Origin: Echinococcus granulosus
Lineage: Eukaryota > Platyhelminthes > Cestoda > Cyclophyllidea > Taeniidae
Assembly: GCF_000524195.1 (NCBI RefSeq)
Contig: NW_020170390.1
Coordinates: forward strand, 1,379,872 to 1,443,871
Direction: 5' to 3'
Length of the DNA stretch: 64,000 nucleotides
Shown: positions 23,401 to 38,289 of the stretch, in pieces
Numbering within the stretch: the first letter of the stretch is position 1
Layout: every line of letters begins with the position of its first letter
Notes under the pieces: generated by a model
Database searches by the model: none
Told to the model about the DNA's origin: nothing
Seen by the model: the letters and a program-made list of their open reading frames with translations, nothing else
Position numbers and translations under genes: made by a program

Positions 23401-26400
23401 ACATGAAATTTTTATTCTTATTACCCTATAGTCGGATTGGGATGCTTTTCTCCGAATATTATTTAATGCTTGTCACTTCTGCCATGGAACAAGAAAAATG
23501 GAGAGTCTTAAGATTTTCGTGTCACCAGGAGAACGGGAATGATTATATTTTTATGGCGCTTTAACAGGAGCAATTAATACTTCATTCGACCCTTAAAGCT
23601 GATACTTTTAAAGTAGTAGCTAGATTTACCAATCCCTACCAAAGTTCATTAATTGATGAAACCATTGCTTCCTTAAGACTTGATCACTTTTTCAGTTACT
23701 CTGAGCTCCTTGTAATTGAGAGTGCTTTGGATGTCATTGAATGCTGTAATATTTTATGACACTGTGAATGATTTAAGTGTGAGGGAATTTGGTGAGTTTA
23801 GGGCAGTTTTCATTTCCTTCGCCTCCCCTTTTCAGTGCAAACAAGCTTAACTTCCGATTACCTGTGAGTGTTCATTTGTCAACACAGGCTAGTAATCGCA
23901 ATTTTAATTGACTAAAAGACGGTTTTAACTTACTGCAAGTGGAAATTTCTTTGGCATAACTCAAGTAGAATGTGATGAATTTGCAAATCAACAATCTCAG
24001 CCATATTTTCGTGTGAACCACACAAAATTGCAAGGTGACTTTTTCCTTAAAAATGTCCTCTTGAATGCTAACTCTCTCTCCCTCTCCCACAGTGAATGTT
24101 TTATCACACAGAGAGGAGAAGAGTGGGAGAAACGTCTTCGTAAATTGAACTGATGCTTGGCATGTTTGATGGGTTATGCTGTGCGTTAAAGCATGCCATA
24201 GATCATCGCAAACAAAGCACCACTAAGTTCTCCTTATAATGTATGCGGCTATGCCATCAATCTTCTCTGTTGTATGCTCAATTACTCCCTGGCAAAACGC
24301 CATGCTTTTTGCGTACTTTGAAATAGTTAAAATTAATTTTGGAAGTACTAAAGTACAGAGGCTTGATTTTCTCCTCCCCTGTCTCCTGATTGGTCGGTTA
24401 TTTTTATTACAATTTCCTTGATGAATTGGCACAGTGGTAATAACGTTCCAGTATAACATAATGGATGTCGAAGACTCATCTACTGCTGTGACGAAATTCG
24501 TGTGATGAATCTTGAGTTTTGACCTTGTCACTTGTGCACTGGGAAATATAGTTGGCTATTAATCCTTCATTTGGTAGCAGGTGAGAGATTACTTCCCTTC
24601 TTTTGAATTTTATGAATGCAAAAATTGCAATTAGGCATTTTTTAAATCGCTCAAAACTTCTCGAGTAGCTCATCAGACCTCACGCTTTGATTGGGTTCTG
24701 AAAATGGAATTCATCCTATTAAAGGTAGTCCTAGCCTACTACAAAGCGCCAATAACGATATATTTTCCCTTTTTCGGGGTATGCTTTCAAGTCACTTCCA
24801 TAAAATCTTTTTACCACGCGCTGCAGGTTTTCGTTGGAAATGCTAATTGAGGAATCAGGGCAGCATCCCACAAGAGTTTCAAACACATTTACAGCTTATG
24901 GCATCGTAGTTGTCACAGGTTTGCTAAAAGGCAAGCAAATCCCTCTAAGTTCCTCAATTCTCTGTTGAATTTGTATTCTAAATGACATGGAAATTGCATT
25001 TTGCATGTCACGCCATTGACTATAGGAAACACTCAACATTTTTGTGCAGTTTGCTTCCTCTTTTATTACTCCGATTTTATCAGTTCGACGAATACCCTAT
25101 TTTTACTCAACCGTTGTTTTTGAATCTCTCAGTAGGAGCTACATTATCCCTCTAATAGCCAAAAGACTATCAGTTCGTACGAGATAAGCAATATGGGTAA
25201 TGCACTATTCCTGATTTACGATCGAGACCTAATGAGAACGCAGGTTGTACTTTGCGCACTGACTGAATCTCCTCACAGTTTGGAATACCTAAGGGTTCGT
25301 GTTTTAACAGAAAATTGTCTCTGCGCGACATTTGCAAGAGAGTTAAAGATAGGGTTGCGGCAGGATTGGCCTCAAGATTTTGGTTGAAGTAAGTACAACC
25401 TTCAGTATTCTCATCAGGTCTGTTAGTACACGCACATAAAAGGTCAAGTGAAACCAGGGTGGATTTAAGTATTGTTGCAATTGCTTAAGGGAAATGCTTC
25501 CTTTTAAACAAAGAAACAATTAACTTTTATATTGCAACTTTGAAGCATAGTTGATGAAGCTCGTGTTGCTTTGAGTGGTATTTATTTGAAGTTTTGAACA
25601 ACAAAGCTTAAATTCTCCTTAAATTAAAGGCTTTCCACTTTACTGTGCGTCATCTCGAATTATCCCTGAGTGGTCGTTCAGTTTGTGGCCTGGTTCAGGT
25701 CCTGTTCTGTTCACCGAGCTAACCGCAAGGCGTGAAATTTCCCCTCCATTGGTGCTTTATTATGCAAGAGCTTTGGCTCAAGTTATACCCACTGGTGGGG
25801 TACATCCTAAAAACTGTAACAATGTCACAATTGATTAGCATTATTTTTTTCTGGAGCAGAAGTGTCCATTATATTTACACAGCATCAAACGTTCACACCT
25901 GTTCACTAGGTACACTTATTGCAATTTTGGACCGATGGAGAGATGAATACCTTGATATTTCTTGATAATATACAAGTAATTCAGCTACATTTTGCTTGTT
26001 CAAGTTCGTGATTTAGGTCGACTGAGGTTCCAAACCATGTCTGTGGGTGTATGGGCGCTCCTATAAGCATACCAGTCAGTTGTTTCGACTAGTTGGGATT
26101 CTGGGTTTTAACAATCCGGTTTGAAGCGTCTGTTGAAGGCACGTAGCCTTATCGCGAGGACTGCAGAAGGTTAACTTCAGGGCCTGCAAGATAATTTATT
26201 TATGCCATCTTTTTAGACGACCCGTCAGACTGATTGATAAGCATTAAAATGACTACTTGATACTCTGGATTACCCAAAACTTAGCTTTCAAAGTGAACTA
26301 TTCTGGGAGCATCAAACACAAATATGCATTCACGAGTAGGATTAGGTGAGATTTAGCTATCCGGTAAAGCAGAAAGATCAGGCACTTTGTCAAAGCTACA

Positions 26401-27399
26401 TGCCTGTATCCTGTAGCATGGTGTACTTGTAGTCTTTTAAAATGTTTAGGCGCTTTAGATATTCTGGTATTGGTGGATGAGTGAGTTATAAAGAATCAGT
26501 CGCCTAGCCGGATATTGTTTTCGGGTGTAAATGAGCGCCTGGTCTTAGTCAAAAGTTCACAGTGTATTAGCCTATTATAGGGTTAGTCATTGGTGCATAC
26601 CCTTTAAAAAACGTTTTCTTTTTAAAAGCGGGGCTGCTGTCTCGACCAATACCCACATTCTATCGGTCAACACGATTCTATGCTACACCGGTAAACATTC
26701 AAGTACTCTTGATGAGATGTTTTATTAGTGGATTCAGTAGAGGATAACTTCTGAGTAAATAGTTTGTCAAATGCTGCTCTGTATGTGACGCTAATTTGAA
26801 AATCAGCTAAAATTTTCTTTTTAATGGAGCGGGAACTCGTTGGCAGTTATTACATGGATGACAGCACTGTCCTGCCCATTTTGACTCCTGACTGGGCATT
26901 TGTCACAGCTGCACAAACGAGATGAAATGATGCGATGTTTTGGAAATAATTATAATGAAGTGGCCGACTTCATCAAATCCCTTTCTAAAGGCTGACAATT
27001 TGCGCCACAAGTAATTCCAAGAAACGCCAACAGCTGCAACCAATGATTAAGAGATGACCCTTCCATTGTCAACTCATATAAACGCATACACAAGTAGGAA
27101 TGATTAAGGGAGTATACGTGCATGTTTTGGACATAAAAAGTCATTTCAAGTTGTTTCATTTCTAACTGTTTATTTCCTTTTCCGCCTCTTATATCAGGAA
27201 CACTAGGACAGACCTTTTTATTTGTGAAAATGACAAGTGAAATCAAAGATTGTTGTCGGTAGGCAAATGTCAAACGTATTTAGATCTCGTTCTCAACATT
27301 ATAAGCGTGCTAAACTGGTACAAAAGTAAGTTATTACCTCCGACTGTACTGCGCATGGATGGGTTTGAGAGCCCATGCCTTCCGAAACAATGGTTTGAA
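14419..27399. other. Gene-poor AT-rich region with one assembly gap
   Basis: About 13 kb with no gene I can support. Open frames are short, without homology cues or codon bias. Slightly GC-richer patches at 19780-20150 and 22300-22520 look like fragments of repeats; the second starts with a (GTTT)n run. No tRNA or rRNA was recognised. Confidence 0.4.
16142..16241. other. Assembly gap (100 N)
   Basis: A run of exactly 100 N, the conventional size for a scaffold gap of unknown length. Open frames reported across it are meaningless. Confidence 0.99.
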
Positions 27400-28410
27400 A
27401 ATTTAATTATTTAGTTAACTTTTTGTTTTGGTTTTGTTGACACTTTATACCACTTTTATGCTTTCGCCAGGCGGTCTGACCTTCCGACCGTGTCAGTAGC
27501 CTTCCGCCCCTTCTATACGTCGTCATTACATATTCTGCCCTAGACTTATGGCTTTTTCACCTTCAGAAAAGACTTGGATTCCCGCACTGATGAAGCAGCA
27601 AGCAAATCCGATCATAGGGACAACTGTCCGAATTTCCATTTCTGAATGCTAAATATAAATATGACGGAAGAAAGGCATATGCTACGGATGAGAGAATCCG
27701 TGACATCTACTTTCGGCATCAACCTCAGTCCTGTTTTCTACAGAAACGTTATTAACAAATAGAGCGNNNNNNNNNNNNNNNNNNNNNNNNNNNNNNNNNN
27801 NNNNNNNNNNNNNNNNNNNNNNNNNNNNNNNNNNNNNNNNNNNNNNNNNNNNNNNNNNNNNNNNNNCAGATGTGCTTGGGCAGCGTCGAATAAAAAGCAT
27901 AGTGGCAAGGAGAAATTGCCACAGGTCCCTTTCAAACTCCACCCTTTAGTAAATAAATCTGTTTCTACACCATTGTTTTTCCAACCAGTGGCGGGCACAC
28001 GAGATGGCTTGCACATTCCTTCTTTCCCATCTCATTTTCAAAACAGGACAAAACTCCAGACCCAGTGTATTTGTCAAGAGGGATCAGTGATATCAAGGTC
28101 GAAAACTTCTCAGTTGCACCCAAATTCTATGGTGTTGCTGGTTCGTGGGTAATTTTTTACAGCACCGACGGCTCTGTGATCGCTGACCCAGGACGATGCT
28201 CAAAAAATGTGAGGCTACGTAATATTTTAATTATTCGTTTAACCCTACGTTTCCTCTTCGCGGGCTCTTGAGGATTCGTCTTTACACTTTTGTTAGGCGG
28301 CGTGGCCTCCGAGCCATGTCAGTGGCCCACAACTCTTCTATACATCAAAAATGCACATTCTGCTCCAGAATTGTCTTTCTCATCTTCAGGACTGCCTCAG
28401 AGCACTACAA
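27400..28410. repeat. Dispersed repeat, copy 2 (interrupted by a gap)
   Basis: Collinear with copy 1 at 1660-2690. The direct-repeat segment occurs at 27475-27570 (CCGTGTCAGTAGCC, CATATTCTGCCCTAGA) and again at 28303-28390 (GAGCCATGTCAGTGGCC, CATTCTGCTCCAGAAT), about 0.83 kb apart. Shared internal blocks are TTCGGCATCAACCTCAGTCC (27711) and GGACGATGCTCA (28191). The 100-N gap falls inside it, as expected where repeats break an assembly. Divergence between copies is substantial and no coding frame persists. Confidence 0.65.
27767..27866. other. Assembly gap (100 N)
   Basis: Exactly 100 N, within repeat copy 2. Confidence 0.99.
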
Positions 28411-31400
28411 TAGAGACAACAGTCCTATGGGTAAAACCCACAGACGAATAGTGATGGGCAATCAAACTCAGAAAGTAGTCATGAAAGATACATGCAAAAT
28501 ACATCGCTGCTCATTCCTCTTCGATGAAACGTTCTATGTGAAATAGCTTATCAGTAGTCGGGCGTATAATAACATTAAGATTTGTTGAGACAAAATTACT
28601 GCAACTGACGACTTTCCCCCAAAATCTGTTTGAACTGCTTATTTCAAGAAGTCAGTGAGGTGAATCTATATCATTTATATCATTAATCTCACCACCGTAG
28701 GCATGAAGTTTGCTCATGTAATAGACTTGAATGTTCGTCAATGCATTTGGAGGGAGCACTTCCCTTCTATTCCCATTAGGTACCATTTTACTACCCATCT
28801 GCACGACAACGAATGACCTATGATTTGTTTCAAACAAATGAACTCAAAACTCTTCCATGTACTGCCATCATCCCCGTGCATAGCCGGCAATCATGATGGA
28901 TTCTGCACCTTAAGAAAGTTAGTATCATTTGACTAATTAAACTTTTGAAATCCTTGCATATTGAAATAAGTCAAGAGCGTTACAAGTACTATCATATCTT
29001 CATAAATCTCGAATTTACACCTCAAATTTTTGTATAATATGTTGATTCCGGAAAAAAATGTGACTGTGATATTTAATCCGACGAGCATTTATTGTCTTTG
29101 GCATACATCTTGCTCCATGGTGCAATTTCATTTAACCTTTGCTGACAACTGTAAACCACACTATCAAACTAGGAGCCCTGACACTCATTCATTCAGCCAA
29201 AAAAATTCTGTACGCTACTACGACCAGATGCAAATGTCTACTTTCTTCCCACTTTATGATCCGGAAGCTTTAAAGTGTCTCTGTCCAACTAACCGTGGCA
29301 GGCTGAAGGAGTAATTAGGCTCTCCCTGTTTCATACTTTGAGAAGCTTGACACATTAAGACGATTCTCTCACAATTGAAGTGTACCGATTTGATTATGAA
29401 AACGGTTTGCTTCGACATTGGGCAGGTGAATTAACACTACATAAGAGCCAGACTAGGATTGCTTCAGACATCGGAATTTGGCTGTAGTAATGGTAAGATG
29501 GAAGTTGGTCAGTCTAGAGTTCCGCCTTTCTGCAAAGTGAAGATGTGGTTTACTCCCTTTGCTGCCACGCTGTCACGCAAATATGCCTCATATAGCATAG
29601 CCGAGAGCAGTTTTTTCTTCTTTTTAACCTCTACGTAGATCGGTGTTTCCTGTTTGTCTCAATTTAAAGTCCTTCTTTATGTCATCTCCAACCGTTGATA
29701 TGACTTGTGCAGCGTCTAACCCAAGTGTCAATCCGATTTTAGCTTAAACAGTTGCACTAACAAGTACCATACTGTGTTAATTTTGAGAATTTATTAAGAT
29801 GGACGAAAAATATACCTAATTTTTCTATTCTTTTAAGTTTTTGTTATTTGGAAGACATTGAACATTATAAGCTTTTCGCCTTTTTAAATATTTTGAAACT
29901 TTTGAAATGTAGTTCCCGGCTGTTTCATGTCAATGTGGTCTGCAGATACAGCTTTTTCATTTAAGAAAACCGTTTTTTGCATGGTTCGTATCACTTTTCA
30001 CTTGAGAGTGGCAGCCTAAATTGGAATTTTTGTTAGTGCTAGGCCTGGTAACATTTGGTATGCAAAAATTTGGCATTCTTTGCTTACCGCGCTCCCGTTA
30101 CTAAAGTTCGAGTCGGGTAACATTAATTTTAAATTTTACACGTAGATTTTAGAATTAAATTGATGGAAAGTTTCCCTTACCCACCCAGACGTGGACTTGG
30201 AACGGGTTGTGGATGGACTTTATTTAATTTTCAGCCCAGGCATTTTAGATTTAGAAGGTGTGCTCTTACCTTCTTTGCTAAACTATAGTGAATTCAAAGC
30301 TCTTCATATTTGACAGTCAGAAGGAAAACAGTTTTGTCATGAGCTGTTTGGTATAATCTTTTAAGATTCATATCATCTGTAGAGCTTCGCGACCTTTTAA
30401 TCCTTCTGGGGTATGGTCTGACCACAGACAAGAGGTGATGTGACCCCGATGCAGGAGGATGGTGCATCTCAGCCACCAATGCACAGTTCACAACACCTCA
30501 TCTGTTATCACAAAGTGTAATTGGCTTCTTCTTTCTATCGGAAGATTTTACGAGTGGCTTAAAAAGACATAACTGATATTTGGCCCTTAGGTATCCCTTA
30601 ACAAAAATATACTCTATGGTTATTTTGTAGAGTCAAGTCGGGATAAGCAGAGAGTCTATTGCAGTCGAGCCGCATCCCCACAGCATAGTACTTAGCCACT
30701 CCTCACCAATTCGCATGCATTCTGTCCACGTCTATCTTTGATTTCATAGCCTTTGGGCAATCTTCCATAGTGGTAATGTATCTACTTTGTACGTCGTTTC
30801 TGTTTACAGATCGGAACCTCGTTTAAAGAAGAGAGAAGTACCGAAATCCTTCTTTATTGCCAACTTTAATACGGTTCTTCGATGTGCGACAAATCAAGTA
30901 AAAAGGAGGAATTCATTCAAGAGAACAGAAAAAAAAATGAATCACTATGAAAGAATGCGTGGGCATTTTTGATACCTTACATCTTGTTATGTACAATGAT
31001 CTGTTAAAATTTCAAAAGGCTCGCTCTATGAAGTTACCTCCCCACTGCGAATCCTTTGTTGTTTTATGTCTAATAGGAGTTGTTATTGTTGTGGTTTTCA
31101 TTACTACAGCCAGTCTCTATTTTACGCATGCAATAAATTATTTTCTATTTTACTTTCAAAGCAAAGCAAAATCATAATGCGGTGACAAGCGATGACATTC
31201 AACCACATTGCCATAATTTTCAAGGTGTAATAGCCACGCTACCAGGTTAAAGTTTTCTTTAAGCAAAAGAACAAATTCTTCTCTCATTGGACGACACTCC
31301 TTGCCGGATCACGGGTTGGTTGCTGATGCGCAACTACGGTTCACAAGTCAGGCTGGCTTCGCAGACGCAATGTGCCTATATTAGCGTATTCCTTAATTAC

Positions 31401-34400
31401 GTCCCTCTTGGGACCATAACAAATCCCCTGTGCCACAAAAACTGGCGAAATGTTTTGTCCATGACTATGGTTGTGGTGGTATTTTCGTATAAAGTCTGCC
31501 TGATCTTTCAACGATTTTTCCTGAATGGTTTCCCCTAGAATGCCTCTGTTCGGTATTGTGCGACTACCCTTTAGGACATCTTAAAAGCCATGGTAATTAA
31601 CAACGCTACTTCTTCCACTATGGCGATAGCTCTACATTCTGTTTTACGTATTTTCCGTAATAAGGCATTGGTAATTTCGATGTAGTTCTCTCGACACAGT
31701 TGCCACGGCTAATTTTTAACAAAGCCCGGCGACATGGATAATGGGAACTTGTCTCACCTCACTGCTAGGACATGAGAATAGTCTATTCTAACAGCGTCAA
31801 ATTTTACTTCAGTACATTTGTGATTTCAGTCTTTTAGACTTTACCTTAACCTACTATAACAAGGATGCCCCTACCAATTCAAGATGTGACTTTCCTAAGT
31901 CTACAAAGCCTTGAACACACTGACCACTTTTTTGTTTTGCATAGCCCTTATCGGGTGGGATTGCAAACAACATTTCGCAGAAGTGTCCAGTTTGTATCTG
32001 AAATAGAAATCCTCAACTTTTGCTGCTTCTTGTTCGTAAACTTGGTAAAATTAAGCTAAACATGTTGATTTCCAGACACACTCAAAACGTCAACCAAAGG
32101 TACTACCACTTTTCTGTGAACACAGGCGCCGAGGTTGGGAAATTGTTAAGAGGTTTTTGAGCTCTTACCACTAACTACTTCTCGGGTTCTTGACAGGTCC
32201 CTTTGATTTAAAATGTCACAGTAAGTCGGTGTTGTGTTAAATTCTGAATGAAAAATCATTAATTTTAGCTTCAATTCCGAAATGGTCACTTTCGTTTTAA
32301 TTTTTCATACAAAAACATTTAATTACGTTAATTTAATGATGCAATTCTCCCAACTATTTGTAGCTGCCTTCACTGAAACCCAAATTCCCACCGTCACCAT
32401 CCATTAAGAAATGGGCGCGTTCACATAGTAATTTACCCCAATCCAGTGCGTTTTAGTCCGCGAAAAAATAAGCCAAAACAAAACATAACACAATCTTTGT
32501 TGTTTAATGTGTTTACGACTGTCAAAATATACTATGAAATCAGTACTCTCTATCAGCATCACAACTCGGAACTTGGCAGTTGGCTCAACCCTTGTCAATT
32601 CCCACTCGTAGCTCATCAAACTGATAACTTCCCTCTCCACCTGGAAATTGGAACTACCTCGAGAAACACTGATATCCTCTACAAATGACATTTGTGCTGA
32701 AAGTGATTTTCGTGTTTAACAGCAATGGTCTTTAAAATTTTCATCAGAGAACGTGATTGTATTTCCTTCCGTGATTATTGCGAAAGGCTAGACCGAATTT
32801 GATGTTGATCAACCACCGTACTGCAGTAAAACAAAGGCCGAAAAATTCCCCACTTTATCTACTTCGCTGTATTAATTTCCTAAGTGGGCGCACAACTGCA
32901 GAGCAGTCGTCTCGGACCGCGCGTGTAATGCGTCTTAATGCCTACTTTCACGATGGTAGGACATTTCATGTAGGTGCGAAAAGAGACTTGAATTATCGCC
33001 GCACCCCATTTTGAGGTTTAAATTATGTAAGACCAACAGCTTTTGAATATCCACACAAACTTCGTTTACGATTGAGAGCATTGGCCATAATATATCTACT
33101 TACAGTCCAGAAAATCTACGTAGCCTGCTCTGCCTAATCCGCTCATTCCACTTGTGTGAGCTTAAAGTCCTCAACGATTTCGTGCGTCTTCGTGACTATG
33201 CTGAAGCGGTGACGTGCTCACTAACACGATGTCCGGCTAGCAAATAGACTGCTTGGTCGCACCACCGTGATTGCTCACTTCAAAGAGGATGGAGCATAAT
33301 CAAGGCTTTTATCTACGAGCATTTTCACATTTTCCGTCGGTTGGTGCTGCAGCTGCTGGTGGTGCATTCCTCGCGTCGTAATGCCGAAGGTTCTTTTTAA
33401 TGCTCGCTATATTTATCCTGAATTATTTAGGCTTTGTGAGTTGGTACTTGTTATCGCATCCAAGCACTTCCATTTCTATTTGAGAAATCCGTTTTGTTTC
33501 CTTTTTCCCACCAGCCATCGGTGTTAATTTCCCTACGAAGCAAATAAATAGTGGTATTAATGCAGGGAAACTAGTTCCATAAAAAATAGTTTTAGAATGG
33601 ATATTTAAAAAAAAGAAAAGCGTAATTAAGTTTGTTTGCATGGGTTAGTTACCATCACGATGTCTTAATAACCTTATCAAAGTATACACGCCTTCTTTAC
33701 CTCACCGATATCCCAAAGGTAATCTAACTTCCCATGGGGTGTCAAACCTTTAGAAACAAGGCACAATGGTTTATTCTGCATTTATTTCTGTCAAAGTGAA
33801 GATTCCGTCTGGTGTAGTAAGACGCGCTTGATATCCATTCACTCTGGTCAGTGGTTGGTTTCGCCACGGCTGACTAGACGCATGTCACATTTCAAGGTAA
33901 AGTCTGAAATTTGCTTACGTTGTGAGAAGACCGGAAGGGAAAACTATTTTGGTAGGTAAGTTATCATTTTACCTAGAGTATTTAATTTGATATCCAAATG
34001 CATCTTAAAAACCGCCTTTTATCACCTTTCACATTTTCTGTGCTCTATATTCAAAATACTGTATTGTGAAGATGCCGTCATTGGAAGGTTCAATTCCTTG
34101 CATAAAGTTGGCAGCAACTTCTAGCTTTCATTCACACCGAACATGTTTTTTGCATCCTATGCTGATTGTAGATATGCACTGCGCTTTACCGTGTTGATGT
34201 AATGCATTGTTACCACATTTGGTCGTTAGGCAGATGCATGCAACTTTCTGTACATTCAACATCGAAAGGTATTAGGTAAAAAAGGAGGAAGCGTTATGTT
34301 ACTAACAATAGTGACTAAAATATCTATAGATGCCAATTTTAAGTAACACCTTAAGCGGTGCCCTTGTGTGAACATTTTTATTTCTGCAGTGAGCGTTTTC

Positions 34401-35689
34401 CTCTTCTGTTTTACCTACCGAATTTATTCACTATTCGTTTTACTTCAGCCAAAGAGAATTATCGCTTGTACATGACACTCAATATGCCTACACCAATAGT
34501 TTATTCAAATACAATTTAGCAAATTCTATTTGTTAAATAGTTTGATCAAAAATATACGAACTATGGTTTCTTGCAACTTTGCGCTATCTCTGTACTATTG
34601 AAAACGTTATAGATACAGAAACGGATCGGACTCGATTTCCTCAGTTTCAGCCGTGGGGTTAAATGAATTATTTCTTTGCCTTAAGCATGAATCAATCCAT
34701 TCATTTAGAACAAATGACGTTTTAAAGTGATTATACTACAGACGCACGAACGTTCAACGGAGTTTTTCAATGCAACTTTCGAATCTTGTGTTTCAGTACA
34801 AAGTACCTGTGATGTGCACCCTAAGCCCCACATTGTGTCTCATTCCACTGTCTCGCATCTAATTAACACTCTCTTATGCAATAAATATACAAAAAATGAT
34901 ATTAAGTAGCGACCTAACATGAAGTTACAACCCATGAGAAAATCCTCAGTCGAAATGCGTCCTGCTGGGAATTGTTGGTTTTGCACTGTATTTTTAAGGA
35001 ATTTTTGACTTTTGCTTAAACTCTTCGTGATAAAGAGAAGTAGGACTCGTCAACATTGCATAGACTAGAATTACAAATTTGCATTTCACGCGCCAACGTC
35101 ACCTGACTGATGTACTAACTGATCAGATAGGTGGAATGGCTTATAAATGTGTGAGATCAGGGATATTACTCAAGATGAACCAATATAAAAATTTAGAAAA
35201 TAATCATAAAATCTCGTCAACGCTACTTTTAAAAAAGTTTGGTACAGAGGTCAATGTTACATTCTCAAGCTCAAATTTAATGAGAGATTTGTCATATCCT
35301 GATTTAACTCAACGAAGACCAAGACAAGTCGCAAATCTCCTGCCGTTTATCAGCAGGAAACAATTAAACGCTACCGATGTGTGCATTAAATCTTGAAAAT
35401 TTTTAATTTTGTTGCACTTACCAATTTCCTTTATTCTTGGAAATATCCACTTCGGGCTTAAGATTCTTTACGATAAATATCGAGTTCGAGACATGCAGAA
35501 TATCGTTGTCGATTTATAATTTCTGTAATTTTACTTTTAATTGCGGTTCGGTTGTTCACAATATTTAGAGCGGTGTAATAAGAGCCGAGAAGTGGTTTTC
35601 GGTGCCATAAATAAATTGGGTTTTAAAAAGGGCTATTCCAAATTCTGTTCCACAATTTTGAAAGGCGTAATCATTAATATACTGTAACG
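28411..35689. other. Gene-poor AT-rich region
   Basis: No supported gene. Open frames such as those at 30294-30491, 32404-32691 and 35079-35396 have no recognisable domain, no splice context and the base composition of surrounding DNA. Confidence 0.4.
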
Positions 35690-35870
35690 CATTCGTTGTT
35701 TGTTTAACTCTCTGCTTTGGTAATGGAGCCTCTTGGGTTCTCCGCAAATGTACTTTCGCCGGGTGGACTGGCCCATAGGCCATGCTAGTAGCGCCAATCC
35801 CTTCTGCGTCCATAATGCATGTTCTGTCCCAGTATTGCGTTTTTTGGAGTCCTCAAGGAAGTACAGAGAC
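35690..35870. repeat. Dispersed repeat, partial copy 3
   Basis: Contains only the direct-repeat segment of copies 1 and 2: TTTGTTTAACTCT, CTTTCGCCGGGTGGACTGG, GGCCATGCTAGTAGC and TGTTCTGTCCCAGTATTG in the same order. It resembles a solo terminal segment. Confidence 0.6.
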
Positions 35871-38289
35871 TGCAATCTTCCCTTCATTATTTGTATGTCT
35901 GGTATCATTCGTCACTTATTTTGTTTTCTAATATTTGTGAAATAATAGGCCAAAGTTATCTCTAAAACCTTAAAAATATGGAGTGGTTTTCTAACTTCCT
36001 ATACTTTACCAACATAAGTGGGAAGTTCGTGCTTCACAAACCGGATGTTTTCCACTATAATACATACCTTTGAAATCTGTATGCAATGTGTGTTCATGTG
36101 AAGAGTTTCTGGTACCTGAGCCCTATCCCAGTGTGTCCGTTAGAATCATCTAGTCTGAGGACGCACTCCAAACCCTTCCTCTCTGTGTAACCTCTGCTAA
36201 TAGAGGAATTGGAGTACATTCCTTTTTTTTTCACACTGACAATGCCGCACTTTAAGCAAGCTCTTTGGTAAAGAGTGTGGTTTAGGTGGATCTTATAAGT
36301 ATATTAGATGGTGGGAAAGTCGTTTGCATAAAAAGATATCGAAAGTGAGCAAGTTCCAATTTAACATGTAGAACTTCAAATAAGTTGACTCTAAATCAAC
36401 TCTATTTCAGTCGGATTGGTAGCGTATGTTTTAAATGTTTTTCAGGCAACGCAATCTGAGACAAAGTATTACATTGTAACACTGCAAAGTAGCTACGTTG
36501 ATGATAAAATTGCGTTTGGCCTTTATTGCAATTAATATTACACCCAGAAAGAACAATCGTCTTCTAAAATTACCACTGAGTCAAAAATGTCTCTTTCAAA
36601 CGCCCACCCAAAAAATGGACTTTTAAGTTCTGGTTTGTTTTTGCATGCATTGTTTTCTGCTCGCACTCATAACGTCCGAGTTCTTCTTTGCCTTGGTGCC
36701 AAACTACCTGCCAATTTGGTGTGACCTATTAGAACTTTAAGAGATGACTCGAGGCACCAAAAGCAAGGAATTTTGCAACGACATAGCGACTTGGTATATT
36801 TTCTTAATATAAGTGTAAAAACGAGCACCAGTCCTCGGTAAACACTTAATTAGATCAGTAACCATGGCACTAAGTGAAGTCAGGGTGGTCACTGATGCTA
36901 ATACATGGCCAAAAATAAGTGTAAGGAAACTCATGACCAATTAATTGTTTAAGCCAGTTATTGTTCTCTACATCAACAGAAATTTTTCCCTCGACTTTAA
37001 AGTTTTATTGAAATTGTTGAGTTAAAGACATAACAGTCGTTGAAAAGGCCCATAAACACGTTTCCGTTTTTAGCAAGTCATATCCATTTGTAGAAATAGA
37101 TAAATTTTCGATTGTGCAGGTATATAAATAACTACACAAACAAGCTACCCACCAAATCTTTGTTTATATTTATGAAAGGGAGGCTTGTAGCTCAAGGCCT
37201 GGAGTCTCGGATTTCAAAAGATGTGGGGTTTGCCCCATATCGAACGTGGTTAAACTTACCAGACGTTTAATACGTAAGTTCAATTGTATCCAGATCACCA
37301 GAGCTTTACACTACTGCATTTGCCATAAATGTATTGCCTGCGCTTTCTGCTTCCACTTCTGTTTATTCTGAAACCGGGGAACCTGACTCCCCACGTTTAT
37401 CATGACATATACGTCCTCCTCGCATTCCTTATATTTTTGCTTGAGCACAAGCTCTGCAACGTTTGTACTGTAATATTACTAGCTTATGTGCTCTTACTCT
37501 GCATAAACCCGGTGCCCAGCCAATGTACCCTCCCCCCGTGTTTCTCCCCCCAAGACTGATGTGCGAGTCTAGTAACAACCACCCATTTTTACCAATTTTT
37601 TACCTATTAAAGGAACATTCTGATTGCCTCTTTTGTTGATTCTGATTTAGTTGGGTCCATCGTTCCATTTTTGGGCATGTGGTGTCTGAATTCTATTGAT
37701 TCAGTAAAACATCACGTAGCCGTCCCCTAAAAGTAGGAATATTGTGGGAAAATACTCATCCCATACCACATCTTTATTGCTGATTAGTAGATATGATGTT
37801 TTTTAACATTTTGCTATGGTGCCGCCTCAAGAATGCAAGCTACCCTTCAATCGACCTTTGTTCTGTATCGCACTGAGAACAAGTGGCTTGTTCTGATCTA
37901 CCTTTTTTCATAAGATTTTCGAGATTCTGGATCCCAAAGCCTAAAACCACTACCTACACAGGGGTCACACCTCCAGTACTAGCTTAGCTCTGAACAAAGC
38001 TGTAAATATTTGATCCTTTCAAGAATAGTTGGTTTGAGACTATTGGTGCAACCCTACCTTAGGAGGCATTTGAAGTGGGTTGCTATTAAACTTCAAATCT
38101 CTTTACCAAAGCAGCGTACTTCTTCCGCAGGCTTTATTACTTACCAAAAAACTCGTACTGTATAAAATTGACACGCGTCCGATGGGAGGCGTGTAAGTAG
38201 GGTCTAGGGGCTGGCACTCGAAAAATCGTTGGACACTGAGTGAGGAAGGAAAGCACATGAGTAAGTAGGCATTCGTTTGTTTGTTCGTT
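35871..38289. other. Intergenic region 3' of HERC4
   Basis: No gene recognised. Directly after the HERC4 stop, the minus strand carries a short (CAAA)n run (38276-38290), then the presumed 3' UTR and poly(A) signal. A loosely tRNA-like patch near 37186-37250 was rejected. Confidence 0.4.
38133..38138 (-). terminator. Candidate poly(A) signal of HERC4
   Basis: AATAAA on the minus strand about 150 nt downstream of the HERC4 stop codon, a reasonable place for 3'-end formation. Confidence 0.4.

Noticed and set aside
37186..37250. tRNA-like A-box (TAGCTCAAGGCCTGG) with a possible B-box
   Set aside because: No cloverleaf can be folded by eye and the B-box (ATATCGAACG) is poor; at most a degenerate tRNA-derived fragment.
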